64,000 nt of DNA from GCA-002733465 sp039969155 (GTDB taxonomy: Bacteria; Pseudomonadota; Gammaproteobacteria; Enterobacterales; Kangiellaceae), in the NCBI GenBank assembly GCA_039969155.1, contig JBDVOJ010000106.1, forward strand, positions 1 to 64,000, in the 5' to 3' direction. A model generated the notes under the pieces. The model did not search any database. It was not told the DNA's origin and saw only the letters and a list, made by a program, of their open reading frames with translations. The first letter of the stretch is position 1. Each line of letters opens with the position of its first letter. Shown in pieces: positions 7,963-17,853 of this stretch. The translations under genes and the position numbers were made by a program.

Positions 7963-9243
7963 ATGAATGTATTGATTGTTGGTGGCGGTGGGCGAGAACA
8001 TGCACTCGCGTGGAAAGCGTCTCAGTCTGAAAACGTAAGCAAAGTCTTTGTTGCACCTGGTAATGCAGGAACCGCTAAAGAAAACAAACTAGAAAACATT
8101 GCAATTGGTGCCGAAGACATTCCGGCTCTATTAAATTTTGCCAAAGAAAACCAAATCGAACTAACTATCGTTGGTCCTGAAGCACCGCTGTGTTTAGGAA
8201 TTGTTGATCAGTTCACTCAAGCTGGGCTAAAGTGTTTCGGCCCAACTAAAGGTGCAGCCCAACTCGAAGGTTCCAAAGCTTTTACTAAAGACTTTCTGGC
8301 ACGAAATAATATTCCGACTGCCGCTTATGGCAACTTTACCGATATTGACCAAGCAAAAAACTATGTCAAACAAGTGGGTACACCAATCGTTATTAAAGCA
8401 GATGGATTAGCGGCTGGTAAAGGTGTGATCATTGCAGAAGATAAAGCTCAGGCATTTGCAGCTATCGAAGATATGTTAGCTGGCAACAAATTTGGCGAAG
8501 CGGGACATCGAGTAGTGGTGGAGGAGTTTTTAGTTGGTGAAGAAGCGAGCTTTATCGTTATGGTCGATGGCAAAAACATTTTGCCTTTAGCGACTTCGCA
8601 GGATCATAAAGCCCGCGACAATGGTGACAAAGGACCTAACACGGGCGGTATGGGGGCCTATTCTCCTGCAGCGGTAGTGACCCAAGAGATGCATGATGCG
8701 ATTATGCAACAGGTCATTATCCCGACCGTTGAAGGCATGGCCAGAGAAGGGAACCCTTATACTGGTTTCTTGTATGCTGGAATCATGATTTCGCCAGAAG
8801 GAATCCCTAAAGTTCTCGAGTACAACTGTCGCTTCGGTGACCCGGAAACTCAACCAATCTTGTCTCGATTAAAGTCAGATATTAACCAGCTTTGTTTAGC
8901 AGCAATTGATGGAAAACTCGATAGTGCAACGGCTGAATGGGACGAACGATTTGCTGTTGGCATTGTAATGGCTGCGGGTGGTTATCCAGACAGTTATGCA
9001 AAAGGCCGCGTCATTACTGGTCTAGACCAATCGATTACTGACACAAAGGTCTTTCATGCTGGAACTTCTTTAGATAACCAAGCAGTGGTCACTTCCGGTG
9101 GTCGTGTGCTTTGCGTGGTTGCTCTCGCGGATTCAGTAACCTCTGCACAGCAATTAGCCTATGAACGAGTTAAGACAATTCATTGGGATAGCGTTTATTA
9201 TCGTGATGATATTGGATATCGGGCAATAGCTAGAGAAAGCTAA
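7963..9243 (+). CDS. purD: Phosphoribosylamine-glycine ligase (GAR synthetase)
   Basis: ATP-grasp enzyme that joins glycine to 5-phosphoribosylamine, the second step of purine synthesis. 426 aa, the expected size. Motifs: N-terminal MNVLIVGGGGREHALAWK, GPEAPLCLGI, the ATP-grasp lid IVIKADGLAAGKGVI, SFIVMVDG, the metal site region DNGDKGPNTGGMGAYSPA, and EYNCRFGDPETQ that binds Mg-ATP. It follows purH in the same transcription unit, and a 14-bp hairpin lies after the stop. Confidence 0.98.
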   Translation: MNVLIVGGGGREHALAWKASQSENVSKVFVAPGNAGTAKENKLENIAIGAEDIPALLNFAKENQIELTIVGPEAPLCLGIVDQFTQAGLKCFGPTKGAAQLEGSKAFTKDFLARNNIPTAAYGNFTDIDQAKNYVKQVGTPIVIKADGLAAGKGVIIAEDKAQAFAAIEDMLAGNKFGEAGHRVVVEEFLVGEEASFIVMVDGKNILPLATSQDHKARDNGDKGPNTGGMGAYSPAAVVTQEMHDAIMQQVIIPTVEGMAREGNPYTGFLYAGIMISPEGIPKVLEYNCRFGDPETQPILSRLKSDINQLCLAAIDGKLDSATAEWDERFAVGIVMAAGGYPDSYAKGRVITGLDQSITDTKVFHAGTSLDNQAVVTSGGRVLCVVALADSVTSAQQLAYERVKTIHWDSVYYRDDIGYRAIARES

Positions 9244-9260
9244 CAACAATTGATGACTTA

Positions 9261-9292
9261 CCAAAAATTACTACGAGAGTGGTAGTTTTTGG
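9261..9292 (+). terminator. Hairpin after purD
   Basis: CCAAAAATTACTAC pairs with GTGGTAGTTTTTGG over 14 bp (two G-U pairs) around a GAGA tetraloop. The 3' arm is T-rich though no T run follows. It probably ends the purHD transcript. Confidence 0.65.
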
Positions 9293-9505
9293 TGCAAATT
9301 ATTGTACCCACATCCCAACAAAGTACCGCTCTGGTGCATGAATAAAAACCTCCTATTTTATAGAAACTAGACAAGATTCATTCTTAACTATCTGTTTTAT
9401 AATCGTAAAATTAATTCTTAAAATCCAAGCCGAGCAGTTGGCACGTTTTTTTCAATAGGTTCATTATCCAAATTCATGAAACTAGTGAGAAAGGAGCAAT
9501 CCACA

Positions 9506-9850
9506 ATGCAAACACTCGATAACATAAAATCCGATGCTATTAACGCTGTTAAAGTCGAACAGAGGCTAATTGCGGATGTTGCTTTGGAGTATGGCATCTC
9601 AAAACGAAAACTATACTCTTGGTTAAATGAAAAACACTCAAACCACGCGTTAAATCATACAAGTAAAAAAACCACGTCCATTAGTCGAGCTTCAATGAAG
9701 TTACAGATAAAAACGCTGCAAACAGAAGTAAAGCTTCTTAAATCTGAGTTGCATCAGTATCTAATTACAGAAAGACTAGTAGATGGAAAAATCATATTAG
9801 AATTCATTAAGAGAGGATCCAAAAATATACATCTACGGCAAGTGAGCTAA
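9506..9850 (+). CDS. Lone IS3 OrfA-like helix-turn-helix protein
   Basis: 114 residues from the ATG at 9506, chosen because AAGGAG lies nine bases upstream; a further in-frame ATG at 9476 lacks this. The N-terminal half has the Transposase_8/IS3 OrfA type HTH (AINAVKVEQRLIADVALEYG then ISKRKLYSWLNEKH), and the second half is a coiled coil (LQIKTLQTEVKLLKSELHQY), matching OrfA layout. No OrfB (DDE transposase) follows and no terminal inverted repeats were seen. It is therefore either a remnant of an insertion sequence or a domesticated DNA-binding protein. The good ribosome site and intact frame slightly favour expression. It sits between purD and a convergent giant signalling gene. Confidence 0.6.
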   Translation: MQTLDNIKSDAINAVKVEQRLIADVALEYGISKRKLYSWLNEKHSNHALNHTSKKTTSISRASMKLQIKTLQTEVKLLKSELHQYLITERLVDGKIILEFIKRGSKNIHLRQVS

Positions 9851-9904
9851 AAGAAGTTGCAAGCATATTGTCAGCGTATGGTAGTAAGCCTTAACTAAAC
9901 ACGA

Positions 9905-12900
9905 TTAGTCATTTAGATATACTTTTCCAGAATCGTAGATATTTAGGTCTAGCATTGTTTCCAACTCATCACTTGAAACTGGTTTGGAAAATAAATATCC
10001 TTGAGCGATATTTACATCTGCGCTTCTCAGAAAATCAAATTGGTCTTGAGTTTCAATACCTTCAGCGACAGTTTTGAGTTTTAATGATTTTGCGAGAGAA
10101 ATGACTGTATTAATAACAGCGTCATTCTCAAAGCTCGTACCTATTTGTTGTACAAAGCTCATATCTATTTTTAACTTACTTAATGGGAGTCGACTTAAAT
10201 ACTTAAGAGATGAATACCCTGTCCCAAAATCATCGAGTGCTAGTTCAATTCCATAATCATCAATTTTTTCAAATATGGCCCGTGCTTTTTCTATATCCTC
10301 CATTAAAACGCTTTCAGTCAACTCAAGCTCTAACTGTTTGATCGATTGAGGATATTCCGACACTAAAGCACCAATAAATTTTAGAAAATCTTTGTGATAT
10401 ATATGCGCTGCAGATATATTAAATGCCAACACAACATCATACCCCATATCATTCCAGCGAGTTAACGAGTCGAGCGCTTGGCGAATCAGATTTTCCGTCA
10501 TAGGTATTATTAAACCGAGCTCTTCCGCCAATGGTATAAAACTAGAAGGTGGAATTATTTCCCCATCACTGGTTTGCCACCGAGCAAGCGCCTCTACACC
10601 TCTTATCTTTCCGGTCTGAATATCAAATAACGGTTGATATGCTAGAGTAAATTCACGATTTAGAACGCCGGCTCGTATTTTGTTCTCTAAAGTTAGTCGA
10701 TGCTTAGCTGCGCGGTTCATGTAATCTTGAAAATACTGAAAATTGTTCCTTCCTTTGTTTTTAGCGTGATACATCGCTATGTCGGCATGTTTTAGCAGCG
10801 TTGTTGCATCAGTGGCGTCCTGTGGAAATATGGAAACCCCAATTGAAGTTGAAATTGTAATTCGATTGTCACCAAGGTGCATTGGAGCGTTCATGCGATT
10901 GAGGATTTTTTGAAGTAGTCGATTGATTACGCTAACGCTATCAACATCTTCCAGCATTACGACAAACTCGTCTCCGCCGATTCGCGCTACCGTATCATCT
11001 TCACGGCAGCACTCCTTGAGAATCGCTGCAGATTTTATCAACAACTGGTCACCAGCATCATGTCCCAAGGTATCATTAACTTGTTTAAAACGGTCCAGAT
11101 CAACAAAAAACACCGCCAATTGTTTTTGATAGCGAACACAATGTGGGATAGCGTGTGTAATTCGATCGAGCAGTAACGTTCGATTAGGTAAACTAGTTAA
11201 CGGGTCATAGTTAACTAGTTTTTTTAATTCTAGCTCGGCTTCTTTCTGCTTACTGATATCGGAGATCGAAAAAACATAATATTGCTCAGTATCATTTTCC
11301 ACAAAAATAGTAGCGCTGACTAATACCGCAATCTTTCTTTGATTTTTATGATTTAGACTAGCTTCGCCTTGCCAATGCCGGCTATTATCGATCTCTTCAA
11401 AAATACTATTGGTAATATTTCTTTGGTTGTCATTGACAAGTAGCTCATCCAAAGTCTTACCTACAATTTCATTGTTACTCCAACCAGATATTTTCTCTAG
11501 TGCATCATTGCCCGCTGTAATTTGCTTGTGTCTATCGAGAATTATAATAATGTCTAAAGTATTTTCAAAAGCACTAGAATACAACCGAGTTTTCTCAGTA
11601 GCCTTTTGCATTTCCGTAATATTGGTATAAGTTCCGGTTACTCGACTGGGATTGTTTTGAGAATCAACCTCTGAAACCATGGCGATATCACGATACCACT
11701 GCCAAGTTTGATCGGAGTCTCTCATTCGATAGGTTGTACTAAATACCCCAGTTGGGCTACGCAAAAATTCACGCCACTTTGATGTGATATTGTTCTGATC
11801 TTTATAATGGATTGCAAGGAATCGTTGAGCAATGGGCACACAGGCCCCCTTTGGTTGAGTTTGCTCGCACGGTATTCGGGGGTCGTAGACGGAGTTGTCT
11901 TCTGCGTGCCAATCCCAAAGCCCACTCTGGCTTCCTCGCAACGCGAGACTAAGACGTTCTTCACTATTTTTAATTTTGCTATGAACTTTTTCTTTCGCTT
12001 TCAGTTTCTCTCTATGGCGATAGACACCAATACCAATCATGGAAATAATAATTAGGAAATAACTCCAACGTGCCAAATTGGTCGCCCACCAAGCAGGATA
12101 ACTAATAATATTTAGCTTTACTGGCTCAGACTCAAGTCCGTTACGATAGTCTACCGCACTAATAAAAATGGAATTTTTTCCTGGACTAAATCGAGGAAAA
12201 AATAGTTCGCTCTTGCCAACCGGTACTTTATCTATCTTGGAATCACCATCTATCCAGTAGAAATACTTTACTTGTTCCGGCTTGTCTAGAAGCATTGCAG
12301 AAAACTCAACTTTGAGCCCAAAATCCTCATGGTTTAATTCGATGGTTCTATCATTAAAACTAGCGAGAGTTGAACTTATATTAGATGAAAGTAAATTAAC
12401 CCCCGTTATCAACGGCTTTACAGGAAATACTTTTTTGTCGATGGATTTTTCCGGTTTAAAAAGATAAAGACCTTTAACGCTCCCTAGTAAAGCTTCCCCA
12501 GAGTCTAGCGAACTAGCCGTTCCACCATTAAACTCGCTACTGGCAAATCCATCGTTACGATCAAATTTAGTAACCTGTAGGTTTAGCTTATTAACTCTAA
12601 AAAGACCATCATTGGATGTAACCCATAAATTGCCACTTTTATCAGAAAAGATATCCATTACCGAATTGGCACCAAGCTCTTTCTCACTGAGGAAATTTAG
12701 TTCTTTTCCGGTGATGTAATCCAATTGATAAATGCCATGTCCAGGATAACTTACCCACAAATTATCCCCTTCTTGATGGATTCCCGCAGGAAGCAAGTCT
12801 TTGACCTTATTAGACTTAATTTGATGAAAGGTTGCCGATTTTTTAGTATCCAATGAAAACAAATATATTTTATCGACCCCTGCGATAAAACGCTGGTTGG

Positions 12901-14434
12901 GATTTGCCGGGAAAGTATCGAAAAAGTTGAAGTAATTATTTTTGTAATTTCCTTTATTGGCAGTACTTTCAATAAAGTCGATCGTTCCTCGCGAAAGGTC
13001 ATAATCATATATCCCCTCGTATCCCACCACCATCAATTGTTTCTCTGAAACGAAATGCAACGACACACCATGCTTATTAAAAAGTTTTTCTTTCGTTTCA
13101 GGAAATAAAACTTTTTCCGGAGTCATGGTCTGTTTATCATAAACTTTGATCCCAGCACCGGTTTCTAGCCATAACTTGCCATTATTTTCATGGATCTCAT
13201 AAATGCTACTTGCGGTGCCCACGGCTTTATCGTCGCTGTTCACAAGATAAGTTTGCGAGCTCCAGTTCTCAGTGTTAACAAAAGTTAAACCGTTACTCGT
13301 GCCAACCCATAAATTTTCATCCTGATCTTTATGAATTGCGTAAACAGAATCGTTATTAAGCTTAGACTGCTTGTGACCTTTGCTCCATAGATGCTTTTTA
13401 ATGGCAAAATTAGGGCGCCATTTAAACACTCCGTCGGCCTTAGTGCCAAACCATAGAACTCCTTCTCTATCTTCAAGCATTGTCACTAAGTCATCGTCAC
13501 TAGTACTGAACGGGGTATCCGACAATTTAAATATAGGTTGCAACTCTCCTTCAAACTTAAACTGATAAAGTCCTTGGTCTGTCGCTAACCAATAGAAGTC
13601 TCGCTTTTCAATGATTTCCCATATATTTAAATCTTCTACTAATTCGATCCCCGCTTGTTTTTCGAAGCCAAGGTTTAACTGTGACTTCTGCATCGTATAT
13701 AAACCACTGACAGTGCCAAATAAAACCTGTTGACCGTCACTTAAGTGCAGCGACTTCACATTCATTTGATCTTTTGATTGAGCTGATTCGGGCAAATGAT
13801 TAATTAACTTAGTTTGCCGAGTGAAAGTATTAAAGGCGTAGGCACCCTTTGAGGTTGCTATTATCAGATAATTATCAACAAGGAGAAGATCGCGTATTAA
13901 ATGCTCTAGATCCGGGTCTTCGAACAAGTCCTCAATCGATAAAACAAATTGGAAATCATTTTTACCTCTATGGAAATAAAATAATTCGCCATAACTGGCA
14001 AACCAAATATTTCCGTCTTCTTGCTCAACAGCCCGAGTAAGAATTGGATGTTCAACTTTATATTTGCTTGGAACCGTAAGTTTGATTTCGCGCAGAGAAT
14101 TCTTACCTTTGTCCAAAGCGTAATTGTTGCCCGCGTTAGAGCCAAACCAAAGAGTACCAAGCGAATCCTGCCATACTAACTCAGCACCATAATTAGCCAA
14201 ATCATTATTTGGACTAGCGATAGTGCTCATCCGATAGCCATCGAACCGTGTTAGGCCTTCATTGGTTGAAATCCATAGGTATCCGTCGTCATCCTGCAAC
14301 ATACTGACGATATCATTAATTTTTAGACCATTCTCTGTACTAAATTGAGTGAGTTTGACATAGCGCGAAGCCTCGACAGACTGACTAACCGTTAGTAGCA
14401 GAAAAAGGATTAAAGTAACTAAAATACGGCTCAT
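9905..14434 (-). CDS. Two-component-type beta-propeller sensor with PAS, GGDEF and EAL domains (first paralogue)
   Basis: 1509-residue membrane protein predicted to sense a periplasmic signal and adjust cyclic di-GMP. Order: signal peptide (about 1-23); a periplasmic beta-propeller of two-component-regulator repeats (units such as DDDGYLWISTNEGLTRFDGY and DREGVLWFGT, to about 680); a Y_Y_Y domain; one membrane helix (about 790-806); two PAS domains (about 823-940 and 950-1060); GGDEF (about 1065-1230) with intact IGGDEF at 1153-1157 and an inhibitory RxxD site (REDD) five residues before it; EAL (about 1240-1500) with VEALARW, DDFGTGYSSL, AEGIE and AQGYLFSKP all present. Both catalytic activities therefore look possible. 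A second protein with the same plan is encoded at 50325-55004. It is a single gene, convergent with the HTH gene. Confidence 0.93.
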   Translation of the reverse strand: MSRILVTLILFLLLTVSQSVEASRYVKLTQFSTENGLKINDIVSMLQDDDGYLWISTNEGLTRFDGYRMSTIASPNNDLANYGAELVWQDSLGTLWFGSNAGNNYALDKGKNSLREIKLTVPSKYKVEHPILTRAVEQEDGNIWFASYGELFYFHRGKNDFQFVLSIEDLFEDPDLEHLIRDLLLVDNYLIIATSKGAYAFNTFTRQTKLINHLPESAQSKDQMNVKSLHLSDGQQVLFGTVSGLYTMQKSQLNLGFEKQAGIELVEDLNIWEIIEKRDFYWLATDQGLYQFKFEGELQPIFKLSDTPFSTSDDDLVTMLEDREGVLWFGTKADGVFKWRPNFAIKKHLWSKGHKQSKLNNDSVYAIHKDQDENLWVGTSNGLTFVNTENWSSQTYLVNSDDKAVGTASSIYEIHENNGKLWLETGAGIKVYDKQTMTPEKVLFPETKEKLFNKHGVSLHFVSEKQLMVVGYEGIYDYDLSRGTIDFIESTANKGNYKNNYFNFFDTFPANPNQRFIAGVDKIYLFSLDTKKSATFHQIKSNKVKDLLPAGIHQEGDNLWVSYPGHGIYQLDYITGKELNFLSEKELGANSVMDIFSDKSGNLWVTSNDGLFRVNKLNLQVTKFDRNDGFASSEFNGGTASSLDSGEALLGSVKGLYLFKPEKSIDKKVFPVKPLITGVNLLSSNISSTLASFNDRTIELNHEDFGLKVEFSAMLLDKPEQVKYFYWIDGDSKIDKVPVGKSELFFPRFSPGKNSIFISAVDYRNGLESEPVKLNIISYPAWWATNLARWSYFLIIISMIGIGVYRHREKLKAKEKVHSKIKNSEERLSLALRGSQSGLWDWHAEDNSVYDPRIPCEQTQPKGACVPIAQRFLAIHYKDQNNITSKWREFLRSPTGVFSTTYRMRDSDQTWQWYRDIAMVSEVDSQNNPSRVTGTYTNITEMQKATEKTRLYSSAFENTLDIIIILDRHKQITAGNDALEKISGWSNNEIVGKTLDELLVNDNQRNITNSIFEEIDNSRHWQGEASLNHKNQRKIAVLVSATIFVENDTEQYYVFSISDISKQKEAELELKKLVNYDPLTSLPNRTLLLDRITHAIPHCVRYQKQLAVFFVDLDRFKQVNDTLGHDAGDQLLIKSAAILKECCREDDTVARIGGDEFVVMLEDVDSVSVINRLLQKILNRMNAPMHLGDNRITISTSIGVSIFPQDATDATTLLKHADIAMYHAKNKGRNNFQYFQDYMNRAAKHRLTLENKIRAGVLNREFTLAYQPLFDIQTGKIRGVEALARWQTSDGEIIPPSSFIPLAEELGLIIPMTENLIRQALDSLTRWNDMGYDVVLAFNISAAHIYHKDFLKFIGALVSEYPQSIKQLELELTESVLMEDIEKARAIFEKIDDYGIELALDDFGTGYSSLKYLSRLPLSKLKIDMSFVQQIGTSFENDAVINTVISLAKSLKLKTVAEGIETQDQFDFLRSADVNIAQGYLFSKPVSSDELETMLDLNIYDSGKVYLND

Positions 14435-14702
14435 TAAATTAATTCTTAATTTGACTCAATTAAGTATAGCAGCGCATTTTGAGATATCTGTGAATTTTCA
14501 CACTCTGAGAGCAACCTAAACCATTGAAAATATTAGAAATAATATTAGCTCCCAATCTGGGCCTCAGTTTATGAACAGAATCTTACATTTTCATATTTGC
14601 CTTTTGTTAAGCAAACAGGGACTATTTGACCGGATAAATATAATAAAGCCTGGTTTCACAATCAGAAAATCACAACAACCTAAACTAGAATAGGTGAAAA
14701 TA

Positions 14703-16334
14703 ATGGAAAGAAGAGACTTCATTAAGTTAACCGGAGCGGGAGTCGGCGGGTTAATGCTCCCCATCACCGGAAACATGGTATCCGCAGCGCAACTTCTCGA
14801 AAAACCAATGGATGTTGCTATGAAAAAGCAACTAGCTGACGTCGCTCTGAATGCCGCAAAAAGCGTTGGCGCCACCTACGCAGATGCTCGAATCGGCCGC
14901 TATTTAAACCAATTTATAACCACACGTGAAAAAGTTGTTAATAACGTCGTGAATACGGAATCGGCGGGAATTGGAATTCGAGTCATTGCGAACGGTACAT
15001 GGGGATTTGCTTCGACTTCTATTATGACACCAGACAGTATCGCTAAAACCGCGAAACAAGCAGTCGCTATCGCCAAAGCCAATTCTAAATTTCAAACAGA
15101 GCCAGTGAAGTTGGCCCCAGTTAAAAGCTACGGCGAAGTCAGCTGGAAAACCCCAATTGTTAAAAATGCTTTTGAGATTCCGATCAAAGAAAAAGCCGAT
15201 ATGCTGTTAGAAGTTAATAATGCAGCCATGAGTAATGGCGCAAGTTACATCACATCGATTTTCTTCTTAGTAAATGAGCAAAAATACTTTGCATCTACCG
15301 AAGGCTCATACATTGACCAAGACGTTCATCGTTTATGGGCCCCTTTCTTTGCTAGTGCGGTCGGAGAGTCAGGCTTTAAGCAGCGTACAAGCCTCGGAAA
15401 CCCTGTTGGAATGGGCTTCGAATACTTAGATGGTAAGAAAGAGGATAAAATTTACATCGATGGAGCCAATATTGGCTATCACAATTCATATGACATGGTC
15501 GAAGATGCTAAGAATGCCGGCAAACAGCTACAGAAAAAGCTAAAAGCTAAATCAGTCAAACCTGGTAAATATGACCTGGTATTAGATCCGGCGCATCTTA
15601 TGTTAACAATCCACGAATCAGTCGGTCATCCTTTAGAGCTTGATAGAGTGCTTGGTTACGAAGCTAACTTCGCGGGAACTAGTTTTGCGACTCTTGATAA
15701 GTGGAAGAGTAAGAAGTTCCAATACGGTTCGGATATCGTCAATTTGTTTGCGGATAAAACTCAATTACATTCTCTAGGTTATGTTGGATACGATGATGAA
15801 GGAGTTAAAACCAAAGAATGGGACTTAGTTAAAGATGGTATCTTAGTAAACTATCAAGCAACTCGCGACCAAGTCCATATGATTGATCAAAACGAATCAC
15901 ACGGTTGCTGCTATTCGCAAAGCTGGCGCGATGTTCAGTTCCAGCGAATGTCAAATGTCTCGCTAAAACCAAATCCTAAAGAAGATTTAAGTGCCAATGA
16001 CGTGATAAAAGGTGTCGATGACGGAATCTATATCGCGGGACGTGGCTCGTTCTCAATAGACCAACAGCGTTACAACTTTCAGTTTGGCGGACAATTATTC
16101 TATGAAATCAAGAATGGTAAAATTGTTGACCAGATTGAAGACGTCGCTTACCAGTCCAATACTCAAGAATTTTGGAACTCGTGTGCACAACTCGCCGGTA
16201 AATCAGACTATCGAGTTGGCGGTTCTTTCTTTGACGGTAAAGGTCAACCATCGCAAGTTAGTGCGGTATCTCATGGTTGTCCAACAACCCGATTTAACAA
16301 CATTAATGTTCTCAATACTAAACGTAAAGTATAG
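14703..16334 (+). CDS. TldD-like metallopeptidase with Tat signal
   Basis: Member of the TldD/PmbA (U62) family, which works as a TldD-TldE heterodimer that cleaves unfolded peptides; in other bacteria it matures microcins and other modified peptides. The start is set at ATG 14703, after AGGTG, in preference to a GTG at 14694. The N terminus MERRDFIKLTG plus a hydrophobic stretch is a twin-arginine export signal, unlike cytoplasmic E. coli TldD. The metal motif HESVGH (about H304, E305, H309) is intact, and a Cys in the C-terminal SHGCPTTRF may be the third zinc ligand. 543 aa, longer than E. coli TldD because of the signal and inserts. It is followed after 32 bases by its TldE-like partner. 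Confidence 0.9.
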   Translation: MERRDFIKLTGAGVGGLMLPITGNMVSAAQLLEKPMDVAMKKQLADVALNAAKSVGATYADARIGRYLNQFITTREKVVNNVVNTESAGIGIRVIANGTWGFASTSIMTPDSIAKTAKQAVAIAKANSKFQTEPVKLAPVKSYGEVSWKTPIVKNAFEIPIKEKADMLLEVNNAAMSNGASYITSIFFLVNEQKYFASTEGSYIDQDVHRLWAPFFASAVGESGFKQRTSLGNPVGMGFEYLDGKKEDKIYIDGANIGYHNSYDMVEDAKNAGKQLQKKLKAKSVKPGKYDLVLDPAHLMLTIHESVGHPLELDRVLGYEANFAGTSFATLDKWKSKKFQYGSDIVNLFADKTQLHSLGYVGYDDEGVKTKEWDLVKDGILVNYQATRDQVHMIDQNESHGCCYSQSWRDVQFQRMSNVSLKPNPKEDLSANDVIKGVDDGIYIAGRGSFSIDQQRYNFQFGGQLFYEIKNGKIVDQIEDVAYQSNTQEFWNSCAQLAGKSDYRVGGSFFDGKGQPSQVSAVSHGCPTTRFNNINVLNTKRKV

Positions 16335-16366
16335 AGACTCAGTGAGAAGAATAAGCGAGGATTAAA

Positions 16367-17710
16367 ATGTCAATAATAACTGAAAAAGAAGCAAAGAAAC
16401 TGCTCAAGAAAGTACTGGCGTTCTCAAAAGCTGATGAATGTGAGTGTAATCTCAATGGGCAACTAACCGGTAATATCCGATATGCTAGAAACACTGTTAC
16501 TACGGCTGGCGAAGTAACCGATTTAACATTAGCGGTACAATCGACTTTCGGCAAGAAAATGGGTGTTGCTACGATTAATGAGTTTGACGATGCGTCCCTT
16601 GAAAAAGTGGTTCGCCGCTCGGAAGAACTAGCTCGTTTGGCACCAGATAATCCAGAAATGATGCCCAATCTAAAGCCACAAAAATACTCAAAAATGGCTA
16701 CTTATTTTGAGTCGACCGCCAATGTTGGTCCAGAGTTTAGAGCCAAGGCAGCTGATGACGGAATCACTCCATCCAAAAAGAAAAATTTAGTGGCCAGTGG
16801 CTTTTTGACAGACTCTCACACCATGACGGCTGTAATGAATACCAATGGTTTGTTTGCCTACAATGTTGCCACTAATGTAAGTTTTTCAGCAACCATTCGT
16901 ACCGCTGATGGCAAAGGTTCTGGGTGGGTAACGCGAGACTATTCAGACGTCAATAAAATGGACACAGCTAAAGCTTCCAAAATAGCAATCGACAAGTCTA
17001 TTGGCTCAGTTGATGCTAAGGAAATGGAGCCCGGTAAATATACCGTGATCTTGGAGCCCGCTGCCAGTGTTGGTCTATTAGGCCGATTGGTAAACGCTAT
17101 GGGTCAACGCGCTGCAGACGAAGGTAGAAGTTTTCTAAGCTATAAGCCTAAAGAAGGAGAGAAAAACCCACCAAAAAATAAATTGGGAATGAAAATGTTT
17201 GACGAGCGAGTTAGCATTTACTCAGACCCCCACCATCCAGAAGTGCCTACAGCGACTTTTGCTGGCGATGGCGCTGCCGTCGAACGAACGGAGTGGATAC
17301 AGAACGGCAAAATAGTTAACTTCCAAAATTCTCGCTATTGGGCTCAGAAAACAGGCAGTAAGTACAACCCTACCGCTATTGGTGGCAACTGGATAATGGA
17401 AGGTGGGAATGAAAGCCTAGAAGATATGATCAAAAATACTCGTCGTGGTATTCTTGTTACTAGACTTTGGTATATTCGCCAGCTAGATCCACAAACACTT
17501 TTACAAACTGGCCTTACTCGTGATGGTACTTTTTACATCGAAAATGGCAAGATAAAGTACCCGGTTAAGAATTTTCGGTTTAACGAAAGCCCCATTGTTA
17601 TGCTCAATAACATCGAAGCACTTGGCAAGCCAGTTAGAATCAACGGCAACATGGTACCGCCAATGAAAGTGAGAGACTTCACTTTCAGTAGTTTGTCTGA
17701 TGCAGTATAG
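16367..17710 (+). CDS. TldE/PmbA-like partner subunit
   Basis: 447 residues, TldE branch of the TldD/PmbA family. It lacks an HExxxH motif, as expected of the non-catalytic or metal-free subunit, and ends in the family signature VRDFTFSSLSDAV. GAGGA lies eight bases before the ATG. In E. coli TldD and TldE form a heterodimer with a peptide-binding cavity. Unlike its partner here, this protein has no signal peptide: it begins MSIITEKEAKKLLKK. If the two work together they may be exported as a folded pair on the TldD Tat signal, or the TldD signal may only anchor it. A strong terminator follows. Confidence 0.9.
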   Translation: MSIITEKEAKKLLKKVLAFSKADECECNLNGQLTGNIRYARNTVTTAGEVTDLTLAVQSTFGKKMGVATINEFDDASLEKVVRRSEELARLAPDNPEMMPNLKPQKYSKMATYFESTANVGPEFRAKAADDGITPSKKKNLVASGFLTDSHTMTAVMNTNGLFAYNVATNVSFSATIRTADGKGSGWVTRDYSDVNKMDTAKASKIAIDKSIGSVDAKEMEPGKYTVILEPAASVGLLGRLVNAMGQRAADEGRSFLSYKPKEGEKNPPKNKLGMKMFDERVSIYSDPHHPEVPTATFAGDGAAVERTEWIQNGKIVNFQNSRYWAQKTGSKYNPTAIGGNWIMEGGNESLEDMIKNTRRGILVTRLWYIRQLDPQTLLQTGLTRDGTFYIENGKIKYPVKNFRFNESPIVMLNNIEALGKPVRINGNMVPPMKVRDFTFSSLSDAV

Positions 17711-17748
17711 GATTAATTTGTAACTAATACTGAATTAAACAAGACTCT

Positions 17749-17776
17749 AAAAAAGGCGCATTAATGCGCCTTTTTT
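17749..17776 (+). terminator. Rho-independent terminator after the TldE-like gene
   Basis: Stem AAAAAAGGCGCA/TGCGCCTTTTTT around a TTAA loop, with the U tract forming part of the stem. It separates the TldDE pair from the DUF4159-MoxR operon. Confidence 0.93.
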
Positions 17777-17853
17777 AGGAACTTTAATTTGGTTAAATAG
17801 CAATTTCGACTTACGTGATAACAAGCAGAACTTCTAAACTCTTGAGAACCTAA

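Noticed and set aside
9476..9905. Complete IS3-family insertion sequence
   Set aside because: Only an OrfA-like gene is present; no OrfB and no terminal inverted repeats were found around it.
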